Position numbers and translations under genes: made by a program. A stretch of DNA of 64,000 nt from Synergistaceae bacterium (GTDB lineage Bacteria > Synergistota > Synergistia > Synergistales > Aminobacteriaceae): assembly GCA_017449135.1 (NCBI GenBank), contig JAFSKE010000041.1, positions 1 to 64,000 of the forward strand, in the 5' to 3' direction. Positions 26,580-32,988 of this stretch are shown here, piece by piece. The notes under the pieces are model-generated. The model searched no databases. It worked only from the letters and a program-made list of their open reading frames with translations, and was not told the origin of the DNA. The stretch's first letter is position 1, and each line of letters begins with the position of its first letter.

Positions 26580-26931
26580 AACGCCTTGTATGCATCCCGG
26601 CTGTCCTGAACTGGTCGAGCCGGGAACAAAGTATTGTGAGAAGCATAAAAAGTTACATCCAGCTGAGCCCCTTCGAGAGCGGGGAGCGAATGAGCGAGGT
26701 TATGGCTATGCTTGGCAGAAGGCCCGAAAAGCATTTTTAACCGCTCATCCTCTCTGCGTCATGTGTCAGAAAGAAGGGAAATATGTGAAAGCGACAGTGG
26801 TTGATCACATTATTCCGCATCGCGGAGATAAAAAACTTTTCTGGGACAGCTTGAATTGGCAGAGCCTCTGTGAGCATCATCACAACCTTAAAACGGGTAA
26901 TGAAGACAGGTACGTGCGGTATGAATATTAA
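26563..26931 (+). CDS. HNH endonuclease of the packaging type
   Basis: A 122-residue HNH nuclease: zinc-type CMHPGCPE ... YCEKH at the N-terminus, RGANERGYGYAWQKARKAFL in the middle and the HNH core VVDHIIPHRGD ... LNWQSLCEHHHNLK. In HK97-type phages this nuclease normally stands directly before the small terminase and helps cut cos sites. Here the small terminase is almost 24 kb away (50594), so an accessory block appears inserted between them. Confidence 0.92.
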   Translation: MPRKPKTPCMHPGCPELVEPGTKYCEKHKKLHPAEPLRERGANERGYGYAWQKARKAFLTAHPLCVMCQKEGKYVKATVVDHIIPHRGDKKLFWDSLNWQSLCEHHHNLKTGNEDRYVRYEY

Positions 26932-26940
26932 TGTTTTTGT

Positions 26941-27084
26941 TAAATTGAAACTTGCAATGGAAAATTTTCGCTTATTTATTCAGTATTCATCTATACAGTA
27001 CCTTTTGAAAGTTGAAACTTGTAATGAAGAGAAATGAAATTTTCTCCCTTATACTATATTTAATTGAAACTTGCAATGGAAATA
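26941..27084 (+). repeat. Short repeat array, forward orientation (3 copies)
   Basis: Copies of TTGAAACTTGCAATGGAAA and variants begin at about 26945, 27012 and 27064 (the GAAACTT core at 26947, 27014, 27066), spaced 67 and 52 bases. Copies 1 and 3 are identical over at least 18 bases; copy 2 is diverged. Confidence 0.7.
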
Positions 27085-27184
27085 TGCGGTAGCGTAACAA
27101 AAGCATTATTAGTCTAAAAATTATCATTATATTGACTGAAATGATAGGAAACTAACAAATCCTTAAACTACAACCTAATATGCA

Positions 27185-27215
27185 TAGTCCACTACGCAAA
27201 ATAGGTAGTGGACTA
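27185..27215. repeat. Perfect 11-base inverted repeat at array centre
   Basis: TAGTCCACTAC (27185-27195) and GTAGTGGACTA (27205-27215) with a 9-base spacer lie between the two oppositely oriented arrays. Candidate binding site or crossover point. Confidence 0.7.
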
Positions 27216-27316
27216 CAAACATTAATGATATTTTCAAAATTACTGTACTTGCTCTTTTGAAAATGGCGTTTGTCTTACAGAAGAGTTTAACCAATACTTA
27301 CAGCTTACAACATTTT

Positions 27317-27550
27317 CCATTGAGAATTTAAATTAATAAAAAATCACTCTCGGTAATTTTCATTAAGAGTTTAAATTTTATATCATAGGTTTAAGATGAA
27401 TATTTCATTAAGAGTTTAAAATTAAAAGCGGAAAAATAGGAAATAAATTTCATTTTTCTTCATTATGAGTTTGAATTTTTTCAAAGTTGCTCTCTGATGA
27501 ACACTGAGAAAATCCGCAAAAATTCTCCACTATGAGTTTAAAATTAACAT
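27317..27550 (-). repeat. Short repeat array, reverse orientation (5 copies)
   Basis: CATTAAGAGTTTAAA and variants start at 27318, 27361, 27406, 27461 and 27528 (a weak sixth at about 27596). Read on the minus strand they give AAACT-nnn-AATGA, matching the AAACT-nnn-AATGG core of the forward array. Spacing grows from 43 to 67 bases. Confidence 0.65.
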
Positions 27551-27632
27551 TTTCCGTCTTCCGTGCGTTCCGTGCGTGCTTTTTTATTCATTCTTCATTA
27601 AGTTTTTTTTATTCATTACGGAAGCATGTCTC

Positions 27633-27799
27633 ATTAAAAATCGTGCAAAAAATTCGGCCTTTTTTTAACGAAATTGCGGAATCGAAGAAAAAATAGCGCG
27701 TAAACGCTGACAGCGACTGAATTGAAAAAATAGGTATTTATACCTATGAAAATTTTTGATTTCCCGCGGGTATAAGTAGGAGGCTTTATATTTTTTCAC
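27633..27799 (+). repeat. 167-base regulatory repeat unit, copy 1
   Basis: Nearly identical to 27818-27985. It contains an 18-base perfect operator-like palindrome (ATAGGTAT-TT-ATACCTAT, 27730-27747) and the 24-base TTTCCCGCGGGTATAAG box (27759-27782) also found at 8645-8668 with one change. Confidence 0.85.
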
Positions 27800-27817
27800 A
27801 GTTGCATTAAAGAGCGT

Positions 27818-27985
27818 ATTAAAAATCGTGCAAAAAATTCGGCCTTTTTTTAACGAAATTGCGGAATCGAAGAAAAAATAGCGCGTAAACGCTGACAGTG
27901 ACTGAATTGAAAAAATAGGTATTTATACCTATGAAAATTTTTGATTTCCCGCGGGTATAAGTAGGAGGCTTTATATTTTTTTCAC
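27818..27985 (+). repeat. 167-base regulatory repeat unit, copy 2
   Basis: Differs from copy 1 by a C-to-T change and one extra T near the end. Offset is exactly 185 bases at the start. The operator-like palindrome is at 27915-27932 and the box at 27944-27967. It stands upstream of the accessory gene block starting at 28273. Confidence 0.85.
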
Positions 27986-28272
27986 GAATCGATTTTCCGG
28001 TCGCCCCGATCATGCGGCACAATACCGCGATAATAAAAGAATAATAAAAGGAACAGCTTTAACGCTGTATTAGAGTAAGGAATCGAGAGGCGAGGGAGCG
28101 ATTTTGCGAAAAGTACATTAGCGCATTGAAGAATGCGTAAGAGCCTCCGTCATTTTTAATTGTTTCTCTAACTTACGGTTTATTTTTAGCCATATTTCAA
28201 TTGTGATTAGCCGTAAAACAAGAAAAAACAGAAAAACAAGAAAAACAAATTTCAGGAGGGCATCAAGTATTT

Positions 28273-28590
28273 ATGTCTTTAAGTAGTTTAAGTAATTCAA
28301 GTACTAATTCAAACATTTTAGGTAGCTGGAATCTTGACGAAATTAAAAGCGTAAATCTTCCGCAGAAGGTTGCTTCTGCATTCACAGCAATTACAGGCGG
28401 ACTTACCGGAGCTGATTACGTTCCTGTTCTTTATGTGGGCAAGCAAGTTGTCAACGGAACAAATTACTGCATTCTTGCAGTTCAAAGAGTCATTTCGGCA
28501 GTTCCCGAAGTACGGCTTGTTAAGATGGTAATTAACGTAGCAAGCGATGGTTCGACATCACTTGTGTCTGTCAGCGGTATCGCGCTGTAA
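28273..28590 (+). CDS. Cystatin-like small protein with QVVNG motif
   Basis: A 105-residue protein resembling the cystatin-fold proteins of gut bacteria and phages: a helix (NLPQKVASAFTAIT), GADYVPVLYVGKQVVNGTNY with the cystatin Q-x-V-x-G pattern, then two beta strands (CILAVQRVIS, LVKMVINVA). Cystatins inhibit cysteine proteases; whether this one does is not known. No signal peptide; the N-terminus is Ser/Asn-rich. A CAGGAGG ribosome site is present. It is the first gene after the repeat region. Confidence 0.7.
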   Translation: MSLSSLSNSSTNSNILGSWNLDEIKSVNLPQKVASAFTAITGGLTGADYVPVLYVGKQVVNGTNYCILAVQRVISAVPEVRLVKMVINVASDGSTSLVSVSGIAL

Positions 28591-28608
28591 TCATAATCAC
28601 TCTCTTTT

Positions 28609-28640
28609 TGCGGGTTAAGCTCATAGCGAGCTAGCCCGCT
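28609..28640 (+). terminator. Hairpin after cystatin-like gene
   Basis: GCGGG (28610-28614) and CCCGC (28635-28639) with inner AGCTC/GAGCT; no T-run follows. Confidence 0.45.
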
Positions 28641-28737
28641 ATTAATTGATGGAAATTTGTATAAAGCTAAGTGGAAAATACAAAAGCTTCGATGTTTGAA
28701 AAATCTTTAGTGCGAATTGACGGAGAGGAGATGAAGC

Positions 28738-28908
28738 ATGAGCAGTCTAGAGGTTTTTATGATAATCGCTTTCGTTTTTTGGTGCTGCATAGTTCCTTTT
28801 TCTATAATAATTGGCTTTGCATCAGGGTTAAAAGAATTGCTAAAGGATATTATTTTTGAAAGAAGAGAATGCAGAGAATGCAGAGAACAGCAGAGAACAG
28901 TAGATTAA
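28738..28908 (+). CDS. Small membrane protein (56 residues)
   Basis: ATG 8 bases after GGAGAGGAG; one long hydrophobic stretch MSSLEVFMIIAFVFWCCIV continuing PFSIIIGFA, then a basic/cysteine tail (ERRECRECREQQR). Probably a single-span membrane protein, function unknown. Confidence 0.55.
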   Translation: MSSLEVFMIIAFVFWCCIVPFSIIIGFASGLKELLKDIIFERRECRECREQQRTVD

Positions 28909-28928
28909 ATTAATAAGGATGTGATTTT

Positions 28929-29132
28929 ATGCAGTCAGTAAAAGACATAGCACACGATATGCTGCTGGGATTTGCAGATTTGCATGAAAAATGTTGGGAC
29001 ATTGATTATGGCGACAACGAGGAGGCTTGCCTTGATTTTGTTGATGTCGTCAATGATCTTGGTAAGGTTTATCGGGAAGCAAGAAAAAAAATTTATGAGG
29101 TAGCGCGTGAAGAATATGGGTATCAATTTTAA
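28929..29132 (+). CDS. Small acidic hypothetical protein (67 residues)
   Basis: Starts MQSVKDIAHDMLLGFADLHE, predicted all-helical and acidic. Start codon lies after AAGGATGTG. Overlaps the next gene by 26 bases. Function unknown. Confidence 0.6.
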   Translation: MQSVKDIAHDMLLGFADLHEKCWDIDYGDNEEACLDFVDVVNDLGKVYREARKKIYEVAREEYGYQF

Positions 29133-29796
29133 GAAAGATGAAAATAAAGTAAGCGAAGTAAGCGAAGTAAGCAAAATAGGCAAAATAGGCAAAATAAAAT
29201 CTAACCAAGGATTTGCTATTGTTGATCCTTGCCGCGTTCTCAGCGATGATGTCTATCATAATTTCTGGGGCAAAAAGAAAAAATTTGCCGACGGCATCTT
29301 TGAAGTTAATGGTTTCAGTTTCGCTGTAGGTTCAACGGCTCACGGCGATGGCGTTTATTACGATACCGATTGTCGTAAGTATCCTGTTGACGCTGGAGTT
29401 ATCGCTTTAATTCCGCTTGAATTAGTCGAAGACAAAAGCGGCTTGAGATATGGGAATGTGTTTAAGATGTCAGGTGAAGCTGAGTTTAAATGTGAAGACG
29501 GTATTTTTGATATTTCCCTTCCAGGTAGTCATCAAGTTCATATCAACACACAATATGATGAAGATGATGAATCGGATGAGTATGACGACAGCGATGAGTA
29601 TGACGAGGACAACGAGGACAACGAGGACGATGAATACAATAATGTTTATAAAGCCTATGATGACGAAGATGCATATGACGATGATTACGATGAAGACGAG
29701 GACGAGGACGATAAGGACGACTACGACTACGACTACGATCGTGCCTATGATGTAAATCGTAAGTATTCGGGCTACGATGACGACTTCGAGGAGTAA
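29107..29796 (+). CDS. Unknown phage protein with long acidic Asp/Tyr tail
   Basis: Residues 40-150 form a compact beta-rich domain (VYHNFWGKKKKFADGIFEVN, then FAVGSTAHGDGVYYDTDCRK), and 150-229 is an Asp/Glu/Tyr tail with tandem DED and NED repeats. The N-terminus has tandem 9-base repeats giving SEVSEVSKIGKIGKI (29149-29193). GTG start at 29107 behind GAGGT. Function unknown. Confidence 0.65.
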   Translation: MKNMGINFKKDENKVSEVSEVSKIGKIGKIKSNQGFAIVDPCRVLSDDVYHNFWGKKKKFADGIFEVNGFSFAVGSTAHGDGVYYDTDCRKYPVDAGVIALIPLELVEDKSGLRYGNVFKMSGEAEFKCEDGIFDISLPGSHQVHINTQYDEDDESDEYDDSDEYDEDNEDNEDDEYNNVYKAYDDEDAYDDDYDEDEDEDDKDDYDYDYDRAYDVNRKYSGYDDDFEE

Positions 29797-29800
29797 CAAA

Positions 29801-30106
29801 ATGACTCTTAACGAACAATATGAGCGTGAAGCGGCTGCTCAAGATGCAGCGTTAGAAGCTATAGGCGAAGCGTACGAAAAGCACATCTGGGAAGGCTGGT
29901 GCGTTTGTGATTTTATTGATGCGTTAAAGCCAGAACTTGATTTGATAATGACTGGCCGTAGTACTTACAAACCGTTTACGAGCAAAAAAGACCTACGCAA
30001 ATGGTGCGCCGACCATCAACCATATTATGGGAAACCTATCCCAGAAGTTGTTAAATACTTTGAGGTCTATTATAAGAAGCTTCTTAGAAGGCGGTCAAAA
30101 AGATAA
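29801..30106 (+). CDS. Unknown phage protein (101 residues)
   Basis: ATG at 29801 lies behind GAGGAG; reads MTLNEQYEREAAAQDAALEA and a C-terminal basic end KKLLRRRSKR. One globular domain (KHIWEGWCVCDFIDALKPEL). It overlaps the following membrane gene by one base. Function unknown. Confidence 0.65.
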   Translation: MTLNEQYEREAAAQDAALEAIGEAYEKHIWEGWCVCDFIDALKPELDLIMTGRSTYKPFTSKKDLRKWCADHQPYYGKPIPEVVKYFEVYYKKLLRRRSKR

Positions 30107-30309
30107 TGAAAAAATCTAAAGGTCTCGGCTTCATCGGTGCTTTATTAATTGCATTCATTGTTTTGAAGCTGGTCGGAGTAATTGCATGGAGCTGGATTTG
30201 GGTATTAAGTCCCTTGTGGCTGGCTCCCATGCTGATTTCCAGTATTGTTTTTCTTGTGATAGTTTGTGTTTGTGTCGTTGAATACTATGATTCTAAAGAG
30301 AAGCAGTAA
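30106..30309 (+). CDS. Small phage membrane protein A (paralogue pair)
   Basis: 67 residues with two predicted membrane spans: GFIGALLIAFIVLKLVG and WVLSPLWLAPMLISSIVF. The W-S-W-x-W-V-L-S-P-L-W segment marks a family of small phage membrane proteins. A paralogue lies at 30395. Start overlaps the stop of the preceding gene. Confidence 0.75.
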   Translation: MKKSKGLGFIGALLIAFIVLKLVGVIAWSWIWVLSPLWLAPMLISSIVFLVIVCVCVVEYYDSKEKQ

Positions 30310-30351
30310 GATTAAACAACAAGATTAAACAACAAGAGAAACTATAAACAA

Positions 30352-30378
30352 AACTATGTGCCCAGTGGGTTAATAGTG
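30352..30378. repeat. 27-base quasi-palindrome shared with the tape-measure intron
   Basis: Core CCCAGTGGG with flanking ACTAT/ATAGT arms. 26 of the 27 bases match the reverse complement of 63758-63784, inside the second intron. It stands between two paralogous membrane genes. Confidence 0.75.
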
Positions 30379-30394
30379 AAGGGGGTGAGTTCAT

Positions 30395-30607
30395 ATGCGG
30401 GAAAAGGCTTCTGGCATCAGCGGTCTCGGCTTCATTGAAGCACTGACTATTCTGTTTATCGCCTATAAGTTAGCTGGCTTGATTACTTGGTCTTGGCTCT
30501 GGGTATTGAGTCCGCTCTGGATTACGTTATCAGTGTGTGCGGTCATTGCGATTATCGCTTTAGCTATAGATGAGATTCACTTTGATCGTGAGGGAACTGA
30601 TGAATAA
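30395..30607 (+). CDS. Small phage membrane protein B (paralogue pair)
   Basis: 70 residues; GLGFIEALTILFIAYKLAG and WSWLWVLSPLWITLSVCAV align with the protein at 30106, showing a duplication. It has its own strong ribosome site (AGGGGGTGAG). Role unknown. A terminator follows. Confidence 0.75.
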   Translation: MREKASGISGLGFIEALTILFIAYKLAGLITWSWLWVLSPLWITLSVCAVIAIIALAIDEIHFDREGTDE

Positions 30608-30612
30608 GGTTT

Positions 30613-30640
30613 GCCCTGTGTATGCAGGGCGTTTTTATTT
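30613..30640 (+). terminator. Terminator after membrane-protein pair
   Basis: GCCCTG (30613-30618) pairs with CAGGGC (30625-30630), followed by GTTTTTATTT. Confidence 0.75.
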
Positions 30641-30654
30641 AGGTGGCAGCGTTT

Positions 30655-30837
30655 ATGAAGAAGATAGAAATGCAGTATCTCAGAGATTACAGTAAACCTC
30701 TCGTTCCAATCTTTGAGGGTGAAGCTGGACACAGAGCGTATCTTCAGATGATGAACTCTCCGAAGAGAGCGTATGATTATAAAGAAGCAGCACGTAAAGC
30801 AGCGAAGAAGTTACGGGCACAAGGGTATGAAGTGTAA
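30655..30837 (+). CDS. Small basic hypothetical protein (60 residues)
   Basis: ATG at 30655 (MKKIEMQYLRDYSKPLVPIF), chosen over the GTG at 30643 that overlaps the AGGTGG ribosome site. Lysine/arginine-rich C-terminal helix. Function unknown. Confidence 0.55.
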   Translation: MKKIEMQYLRDYSKPLVPIFEGEAGHRAYLQMMNSPKRAYDYKEAARKAAKKLRAQGYEV

Positions 30838-31245
30838 ACAATGCCCCCGCCCCATAATAGGGAAAAACACAAATGCGTTTTCGGAAAATGCCTTTTGAAA
30901 ATGTGAGCTTTTTCCGCCGCGTCCATGTATTAATTATATATGAGTAATATATCATTAATGATATATTATATCACCTGTTTATGATCTATCGAGGGGGCCG
31001 GCGGGGGCGGGTCAAAATCTCTAAAGCCTTGAAATCACTAGACCGATCCTGGCCCGATCCGCGAAAAAACGCAAAATCAAGGGGGGCGGGGGTAAAGTAT
31101 TGTGATAACTGGGTTTATGGAGCTGAGCCATGAGGGCGAAAAGTTGTGTAATTGCTAAATTTTGCATAAAACCGCATGACAACCGGATTTTCGGAAAAGC
31201 CTATGAAAACATATGAGTATTTGCAAGGTTTTTCGGAGTTGCCCG
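30838..31245. other. Gene-free, G-rich, cos-like region with 24-base palindrome
   Basis: No gene in about 400 bases. At 30945-30968 lies a perfect 24-base AT palindrome (TAATATATCATT and its complement). At 30988-31012 and 31079-31092 are G-rich runs (GAGGGGGCCGGCGGGGGCGG; AAGGGGGGCGGGGG) bracketing AATCTCTAAAGCCTTG. Sequences of this look commonly stand between HNH and small terminase genes in HK97-type phages and carry the cohesive-end site. Here it is 4 kb after the HNH gene and 19 kb before the terminase. Confidence 0.45.
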
Positions 31246-31563
31246 ATGTCAAATTTTTTATTTCGACGCGATATGAGAAAATTCAAAGATGACGTAATCA
31301 GGCCTGATGAATATGTTGACATTTGTCCTACCTGCGGTGGGCTGTTCAATCCTAATCCCACAGGCCGACGAAAAAGATTTTGCTCTGATGCGTGTCGATT
31401 GGCTTGGAATCACAAGCACCCGCATACAGAGCGTTGGAAGGACACGAGCAGGACTGTTATTTGTCCTGTGTGTCAGAAAGAATTTATTGCAACGAGGGAA
31501 TACGGAAGGCTAAGGCGTTTCTGTAGTCATAGTTGTGCAAATAAAGGGAGGAGAAGACAATAA
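31246..31563 (+). CDS. Double zinc-ribbon protein
   Basis: About 105 residues with two Cys4 zinc-binding modules: ICPTCGGLFNPNP ... RFCSDACRLAW and ICPVCQKEF ... RFCSHSCANKG. Such proteins usually bind nucleic acid. ATG at 31246 lies behind CGGAG. The next small gene overlaps its stop. Exact role unknown. Confidence 0.7.
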   Translation: MSNFLFRRDMRKFKDDVIRPDEYVDICPTCGGLFNPNPTGRRKRFCSDACRLAWNHKHPHTERWKDTSRTVICPVCQKEFIATREYGRLRRFCSHSCANKGRRRQ

Positions 31564-31691
31564 TGAAAGTATTTTTGTTTCTTTTTGGGATTTGGTGGCT
31601 TTGTATTATTCCAGGTGCTTTTCTCTGTGCATCGTTTGAACCCATAAGCGATTGGATTGAAGCTAAGGTAAGAGAGTTTATAAAGAAATGA
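31563..31691 (+). CDS. Small membrane protein (42 residues)
   Basis: MKVFLFLFGIWWLCIIPGAF is a membrane span or signal-like segment, followed by an acidic/basic tail. ATG overlaps the preceding TAATG. First of a chain of overlapping tiny genes. Function unknown. Confidence 0.45.
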   Translation: MKVFLFLFGIWWLCIIPGAFLCASFEPISDWIEAKVREFIKK

Positions 31692-31819
31692 TAATAAAAT
31701 TTGTTATTTTAATGTTTTTCTTTGTGTTGTGTATTTTTTATGTAATTCTGCTAAGTCAGATAATCGCATGGAGACTATGGAGAAAGCAGCATGGAAAAGG
31801 TTTTTGCAGAGATGCATGA
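31688..31819 (+). CDS. Small membrane protein (43 residues), duplicate family copy 1
   Basis: MIIKFVILMFFFVLCIFYVI forms one membrane span, then RLWRKQHGKGFCRDA. ATGA overlap with the previous stop. The tail (LWRK-HGKGF) recurs in the gene at 31908, which shows a tandem duplication. Function unknown. Confidence 0.45.
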   Translation: MIIKFVILMFFFVLCIFYVILLSQIIAWRLWRKQHGKGFCRDA

Positions 31820-31907
31820 GATGTACGAGCTGATGGACTTAACGGCATCATACATTAAAAGCGTAAGTAAAATTTATATTGAAGCTAAGGTAAGAGAGCT
31901 AATGTAA
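31791..31907 (+). CDS. Small helical protein (38 residues), duplicate family copy 1
   Basis: MEKVFAEMHEMYELMDLTAS..., overlapping the membrane gene in another frame. It aligns with the product at 32005 over about 25 residues. Ribosome site GGAG lies just upstream. Function unknown. Confidence 0.4.
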   Translation: MEKVFAEMHEMYELMDLTASYIKSVSKIYIEAKVRELM

Positions 31908-32063
31908 ATGATGTTTTTAATTGCAACGTTTTTATTGGGTGGTTGTATGCTTCTTGTGCTTCAGTTATTGGATATATTGATGAGAAAACTATGGAGGAAG
32001 CTGCATGGAAAAGGCTTTTACAGAAATGTACGAGCTGATGGACTTAACGGCATCATACATTGA
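31908..32063 (+). CDS. Small membrane protein (51 residues), duplicate family copy 2
   Basis: MMFLIATFLLGGCMLLVLQL is a membrane span; LMRKLWRKLHGKGFYRN matches the tail of the gene at 31688. It starts directly after the stop of the preceding gene. Confidence 0.45.
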   Translation: MMFLIATFLLGGCMLLVLQLLDILMRKLWRKLHGKGFYRNVRADGLNGIIH

Positions 32064-32181
32064 AAGCGTAAGTAAAATTTATGCGGTTTTTCCTGCAGAG
32101 CTTGTAACTTATGCTGAACGAATACGGGAGCTTCAGAAACGTATCGGGAGGGGAGCTTATGATAATCAAAAATCAAGTTAA
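32005..32181 (+). CDS. Small helical protein (58 residues), duplicate family copy 2
   Basis: MEKAFTEMYELMDLTASYIE, with a longer C-terminus than copy 1 (ends AYDNQKSS). It overlaps the membrane gene upstream and the zinc-ribbon gene downstream; GGAGG precedes its ATG. Copy 1 lacks this C-terminal extension. Function unknown. Confidence 0.5.
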   Translation: MEKAFTEMYELMDLTASYIESVSKIYAVFPAELVTYAERIRELQKRIGRGAYDNQKSS

Positions 32182-32359
32182 GTGTAATCACTGCGGCGAC
32201 ATAATCGAAAGTAAACATCGCCATGATTTTGTTACCTGTAAATGCGGACGTGTATCAGTTGATGGCGGTCATGCTTATTTAAGGCGTTGTTTCAAAGAAG
32301 ACAACGATTACACAGAAATGTCAGTATGTGATTCAGTATGTGATGAGGAGGAAGATTAG
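32159..32359 (+). CDS. Zinc-ribbon phage protein (66 residues)
   Basis: MIIKNQVKCNHCGDIIESKH ... FVTCKCGRVSVDGGHAYLRR: a four-Cys ribbon of a family seen widely in gut phages, role unknown. ATG at 32159 lies behind GGGAGGGGAG; the upstream in-frame ATG at 32111 has no site. Ends one base into the next gene. Confidence 0.75.
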   Translation: MIIKNQVKCNHCGDIIESKHRHDFVTCKCGRVSVDGGHAYLRRCFKEDNDYTEMSVCDSVCDEEED

Positions 32360-32988
32360 TGTTTAGGACAGAAGAAAAAACAGAATTTGAAGACAGTTTC
32401 TTTGATGACATGATAAAGAACATCGAGAAATTAGCAATCACAAAACCGGAAGGTAATTATGACGGCGGCTGGAACTCAGCGTTAAAGAACTGTGTTTATA
32501 AATTGTATTCGTTCTTTGGCAAAGGAACGCCTTCGACTACGGCAATGAATATTTTTTCAGCACCAGAGAAGGAACCTACGCTGTTTGACGACTTAGTATC
32601 CGAGATATTAAAAGTACGAATCCCGCATCCTGTGTATGATGATCACAAGGCTTGGAACTCAGCAGTCCATGTCTGCTTAAATAGGCTGTACACGTATTTT
32701 GGCAAGGGTGAGCTTCCACAAAAAATTACAGATTTGTTTATGGAGAAAACAAAGATCACCCACGACAATATCGCCCACGACAACATCACGCATCCTTCTT
32801 GGTATACACAGGGCGGCATTGAGACGCTTGATTTTATAGCCGCTAAAGAATTAAACTTCATGCGCGGAAACACAGTTAAGTACATAACTCGCGCTGGAAA
32901 GAAAGACCCTGCACGGGAAATTGAAGACCTTGAAAAAGCACGATTTTACTTGGATTGGGAAATAAATCGTCTGAAAGGAAAAGCTTAA
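32359..32988 (+). CDS. DUF3310-domain phage protein with duplicated N-terminal segment
   Basis: The C-terminal part (about residues 140-209, with HPSWYTQGG, LNFMRGNTVKYITRAGKKDP and LEKARFYLDWEI) is the DUF3310 phage domain, sometimes called nucleotide-kinase-like. The N-terminal 130 residues hold two similar units (NYDGGWNSALKNCVYKLYSF and DDHKAWNSAVHVCLNRLYTY, each followed by FGKG), so the segment was duplicated. GTG start overlaps the preceding stop. Confidence 0.82.
   Translation: MFRTEEKTEFEDSFFDDMIKNIEKLAITKPEGNYDGGWNSALKNCVYKLYSFFGKGTPSTTAMNIFSAPEKEPTLFDDLVSEILKVRIPHPVYDDHKAWNSAVHVCLNRLYTYFGKGELPQKITDLFMEKTKITHDNIAHDNITHPSWYTQGGIETLDFIAAKELNFMRGNTVKYITRAGKKDPAREIEDLEKARFYLDWEINRLKGKA

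Larger units (their letters stand above)
26932..28272. other. 1.3-kb gene-free repeat and regulatory region
   Basis: No credible gene. In order: a three-copy array of short repeats, a central stretch with an 11-base inverted repeat, a five-copy array of the same repeat in reverse orientation, two near-identical 167-base units, and a 290-base leader with small hairpins (CGCATT-gaag-AATGCG near 28115) before the gene at 28273. The parts are listed separately. Confidence 0.7.

Noticed and set aside
26941-27550. Possible CRISPR array (ATTGAAAC-like repeats at 43-68 base spacing)
   Set aside because: Repeats are imperfect, occur in two opposite orientations, spacing is irregular and no cas gene is present.
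29470-29842. Long open frames opposite the acidic-tail gene (hydrophobic or His/Arg-rich)
   Set aside because: They are mirror images of the Asp/Glu/Tyr codon repeats and lack ribosome sites.
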